A DNA stretch of 64,000 bases from Strongyloides papillosus (lineage: Eukaryota > Nematoda > Chromadorea > Rhabditida > Strongyloididae), in contig SRSI01000052.1 in assembly GCA_005656395.1 (NCBI GenBank), positions 62,001-126,000 on the forward strand, given 5' to 3'. Below, piece by piece: positions 61,542-64,000 of this stretch. Each line of letters begins with the position of its first letter. Position 1 is the first letter of the stretch. The notes beneath the pieces were generated by a model. The model was not told the origin of the DNA and did no database searches. It saw nothing but the letters and a program-made list of their open reading frames with translations. The translations under genes and the position numbers were made by a program.

Positions 61542-64000
61542 ATGTATGTGTGTGGTAAAAAACAGAAATACAAATGGAAAAAAAAATTTTCAATATTTCC
61601 AAATAATAAATCTCATTTTTCACGTGAAGAACTCATAAATTGTTATTTAGAGAATGACTATATTTCTTCCTGTAGTAATAACAAAGAAAATTCTTCAAAA
61701 TCATTCCTTAATGAAAATTTTGGAAAAAAAATACTACAAAATTCTCTAATATCTTTGAACAAATCAGGTAAGTCTTTATAGCATCTCAAAATTGTTTTAT
61801 ATATATCTGTTGACTAATTTTGTGTTATTTTTATGTATAATTTTTTATTAACAAACAAGTTTACATTATTTTACCATCAAAACTTTTTTTTAAATAAGGT
61901 ATTTTTGGAATTTGAGAAATTGAAATTTCTAATTATTAATACAAATCATATTGTTTATCGGAGGCTTCACATTAATTTAGATATTCTGATTTTTAAAGTT
62001 TTCGTAATCTAAATTCCATTATTAATTACTAGAATTTTTAAAATTTTATGTATAATCATTTCTTTCTTAAGTTATTTTATTCGCTTTGTTAGTAAACATT
62101 AAATGCGTTTAAAAGTTAATTGAATAAGATAACATCTTAAAATATTGTTCTTATGACACTTAGTGTAAAAACGATAAAGAAACTGTGAAAAAATATAAAA
62201 AAAAACCGAGTCTTAATTAAGTTAAAAATGTCTAAAATTAACTATAGAAGCACATATAAAATTTTATTTTTAAAAAGGAAGCTTTTATTCAAATTTCTCA
62301 AGCAGCAATATTTTGACGCCTAATATCTTATTTTCTATAAACAAAAATTACTTAAAGGTATAAATTATTTTCAGTATAGGTGATGTTTCCTTAAAGTAAT
62401 ATAGCGAAGACTTACAGATAAGGACCAGCCGAGGGGATTGTCATGATTGGCAACTTATCGAACTTAAGAATGACAGTAATTATAAACGTTCTAATGTAAA
62501 ATGACGAATACTGAGTGTTTGTTGTACGAATACCTTGTCATTTTAGTAATTTTTGTAGCCACCATCAAGATTTTTCGTGGTCCCAACGGTTCCATGGTGT
62601 AGCGGTTAGCACTCAGGACTTTGAATCCTGCGACCCGAGTTCAAATCTCGGTGGAACCTTACTTTTTGAAGTTATTAACTTCTTTTCTTATTCCATTCAA
62701 CTGACATAAGGTAAATTCTCTACTGTCAATTAATATAACATTATTACTACACGGAATGCTTTGATTACTCTCAATTAGGTTAACAAACAATCCGAGGTAA
62801 TCTAGTTTCGTCAGCATTTTTTGAAGATGTATCTTAGACCATTAATTGACGGTCTATATTATCTGTTTTATGCCGCAAGATATTATGAATATTCAAATCT
62901 CTTATTACAATCTAATTTGTCGCAAGTGGCATTTATAATAGTACAAAAGTCACCTTTACATTTAATTATAAAATTTTCGCCATTGAAATGTATAAAGTTT
63001 ATAACTCATTAATGACGGTATCATTTTTAATAGACTTTATTGTTTTATTCTGAACGTTGCAATCAGCACAAATTGTTTGATTTGAAGGTCTTTTATGTAA
63101 GAAACGACACATAAAAACCGTTAATTTAAATCATATTTTTATAATAGTACTCATATTGTTTAGACCACGATATATTTAAGGATGTTTTGACTAATATATG
63201 TATTCTTTAACTACATTATTAGTAATATGAATAGTTTTACTTTTATATTTATGTGAGTGTACTTTATAAATTCTTGATAAGTACATTGTTAGTTACTCAT
63301 ATCAGTATATCGTAAAATACTTCAATTGATACATTTTAACGAAACATTATTTATTTTCCTTTACAAGTATATTGATACAATTTATGCTAATAAATATTTT
63401 GAATATACGATGTTTAAATAAAATTTCATACTTAATATTATTAATTTTTTCTAGACATATTTCTCATATTGAGAAACAACTTTAACATGGATGAAAATAT
63501 AGCTAATAATATTCTTTGGCATCATGAAAACGTAAAAATTATGAGAGCTATGGGACCAAATATACAATTGTTAGCTTTTGGAATAGGTGAAATTCTCCAA
63601 CCTGACTTTCATTTGGGAACATGGACATTTATACAGTCGGGTGTTGTTTGTTATGTTAAAGATTGTTTGAAAAAGACCTACTATTTGAACGTTTACAATT
63701 TTTCTGACGAATCGGAGGATACAAAATTATTATTAAATATGGAAATTAGTAAACGATTAATGGTTTGTATGAAAACACCTAATTTTATTACATTTTGTGA
63801 TTCTCTTGATAAAAATGACTATGTAGGTGCAAATTTTATCGATACCGACGAAGCAAAAGAATTTTTCGACAATTGCTGTGAAATACAAAAACGAAGGTCT
63901 TCTAAATTTAAATTTTTGAAATCGAGAAATAATTCTGCCGTCTCTTTAGGATCTCAAGGACCAGATGTATGCCAATTACTGTCGTCCTCATCATCATTAT
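61542..64000 (+). CDS. wsp-1: WASP/N-WASP family actin regulator, N-terminal part
   Basis: The clear part is 63455-64000, open to the window end. From the ATG at 63487 it encodes a WH1/EVH1 domain: L-L-A-F-G-I-G-E-I, W-T-F-I-Q-S-G-V-V-C-Y-V-K-D, K-K-T-Y-Y-L-N-V-Y, F-I-T-F-C-D and V-G-A-N-F-I-D-T-D-E-A-K-E-F-F. WASP proteins activate Arp2/3; WH1 binds WIP. A possible upstream exon 61542-61767 (donor GTAAGT) joins in frame to the acceptor CTAG at 63451-63454, adding about 85 Lys/Asn/Ser-rich residues, with a 1.7-kb intron. Alternatively that acceptor is for trans-splicing and translation starts at 63487. GBD, proline-rich and VCA parts lie beyond the window. Confidence 0.85.
62588..62659 (+). 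tRNA. tRNA-Gln (anticodon TTG)
   Basis: 72 nt with a perfect acceptor stem (GGTTCCA / TGGAACC), D-arm with the A-box like GTGTAGCGGTTAGC, anticodon stem CAGGA/TCCTG around loop CTTTGAA (anticodon TTG, reading CAA), and T-arm with B-box GAGTTCAAATC. A T run follows the gene as a polymerase III stop. No intron. It lies inside the probable first intron of the WASP gene, same strand. Confidence 0.95.

Noticed and set aside
62588..62659. Spliced-leader RNA or snRNA near the WASP intron
   Set aside because: The only structured RNA there is a standard tRNA-Gln; I saw no spliced-leader or snRNA core motif in the window.

Overview
The window looks like nuclear DNA of a clade IV nematode, most likely a Strongyloides-type worm. 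The reasons are very high A+T, especially between genes; mostly very short introns (about 35-50 bp, GT..AG) or none; closely packed same-strand genes with TTTNAG sites just before the ATG (trans-splicing style); and proteins that match nematode families such as MEC-8, SNRK, DNJ-10 and eIF3B. The species call is inference. No plasmid, phage or bacterial features were seen.

Layout. 1-5.5 kb: YTHDC2-like R3H/DEAH RNA helicase (cut by the window edge), mitochondrial ribosomal protein L16, exonuclease 1 and a TMEM9-like protein. 5.5-11.2 kb: gene-free and repeat-rich, with a Tc1/mariner-type MITE, a small foldback and a perfect 263-bp inverted repeat. 11.2-25.3 kb: isovaleryl-CoA dehydrogenase, an F-box protein, mitochondrial DnaJ (Tid1/DNJ-10), a kanadaptin-like FHA protein, eIF3B, a secreted M1-like aminopeptidase that has lost its zinc site, and a secreted purple acid phosphatase whose third intron is mostly an inverted-repeat element. 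25.4-28.5 kb: two foldback elements and a small GC-rich direct repeat. 28.5-37.1 kb: a BTB protein, an unrecognised coiled protein and a 6.5-kb A+T-rich desert with one possible gene relic. 37.1-43.8 kb: MEC-8, an unrecognised convergent gene and a large SLC6 transporter. 47.5-59.5 kb: SNRK kinase; then SNF5/SMARCB1, Y14/RBM8A and GPATCH1, closely spaced and operon-like; an aldo/keto reductase; and mitochondrial ATP synthase beta. 61.5-64 kb: WASP N-terminus (WH1 domain) with a tRNA-Gln gene in its probable first intron.

How the genes fit together. Y14 (exon junction complex) and GPATCH1 (spliceosome-associated) are 91 bp apart, with an acceptor AG directly against the second ATG, so a shared polycistronic transcript is likely. 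L16, IVD, DNJ-10 and ATP-2 are mitochondrial housekeeping genes but are dispersed. The points most worth a second look are the zinc-site-less M1 protein, the element-filled intron of the phosphatase gene, the perfect 263-bp inverted repeat, the clustered frame breaks in GPATCH1, and an orphan coding-like stretch at 50.95-51.20 kb. I found no clearly novel multigene system.
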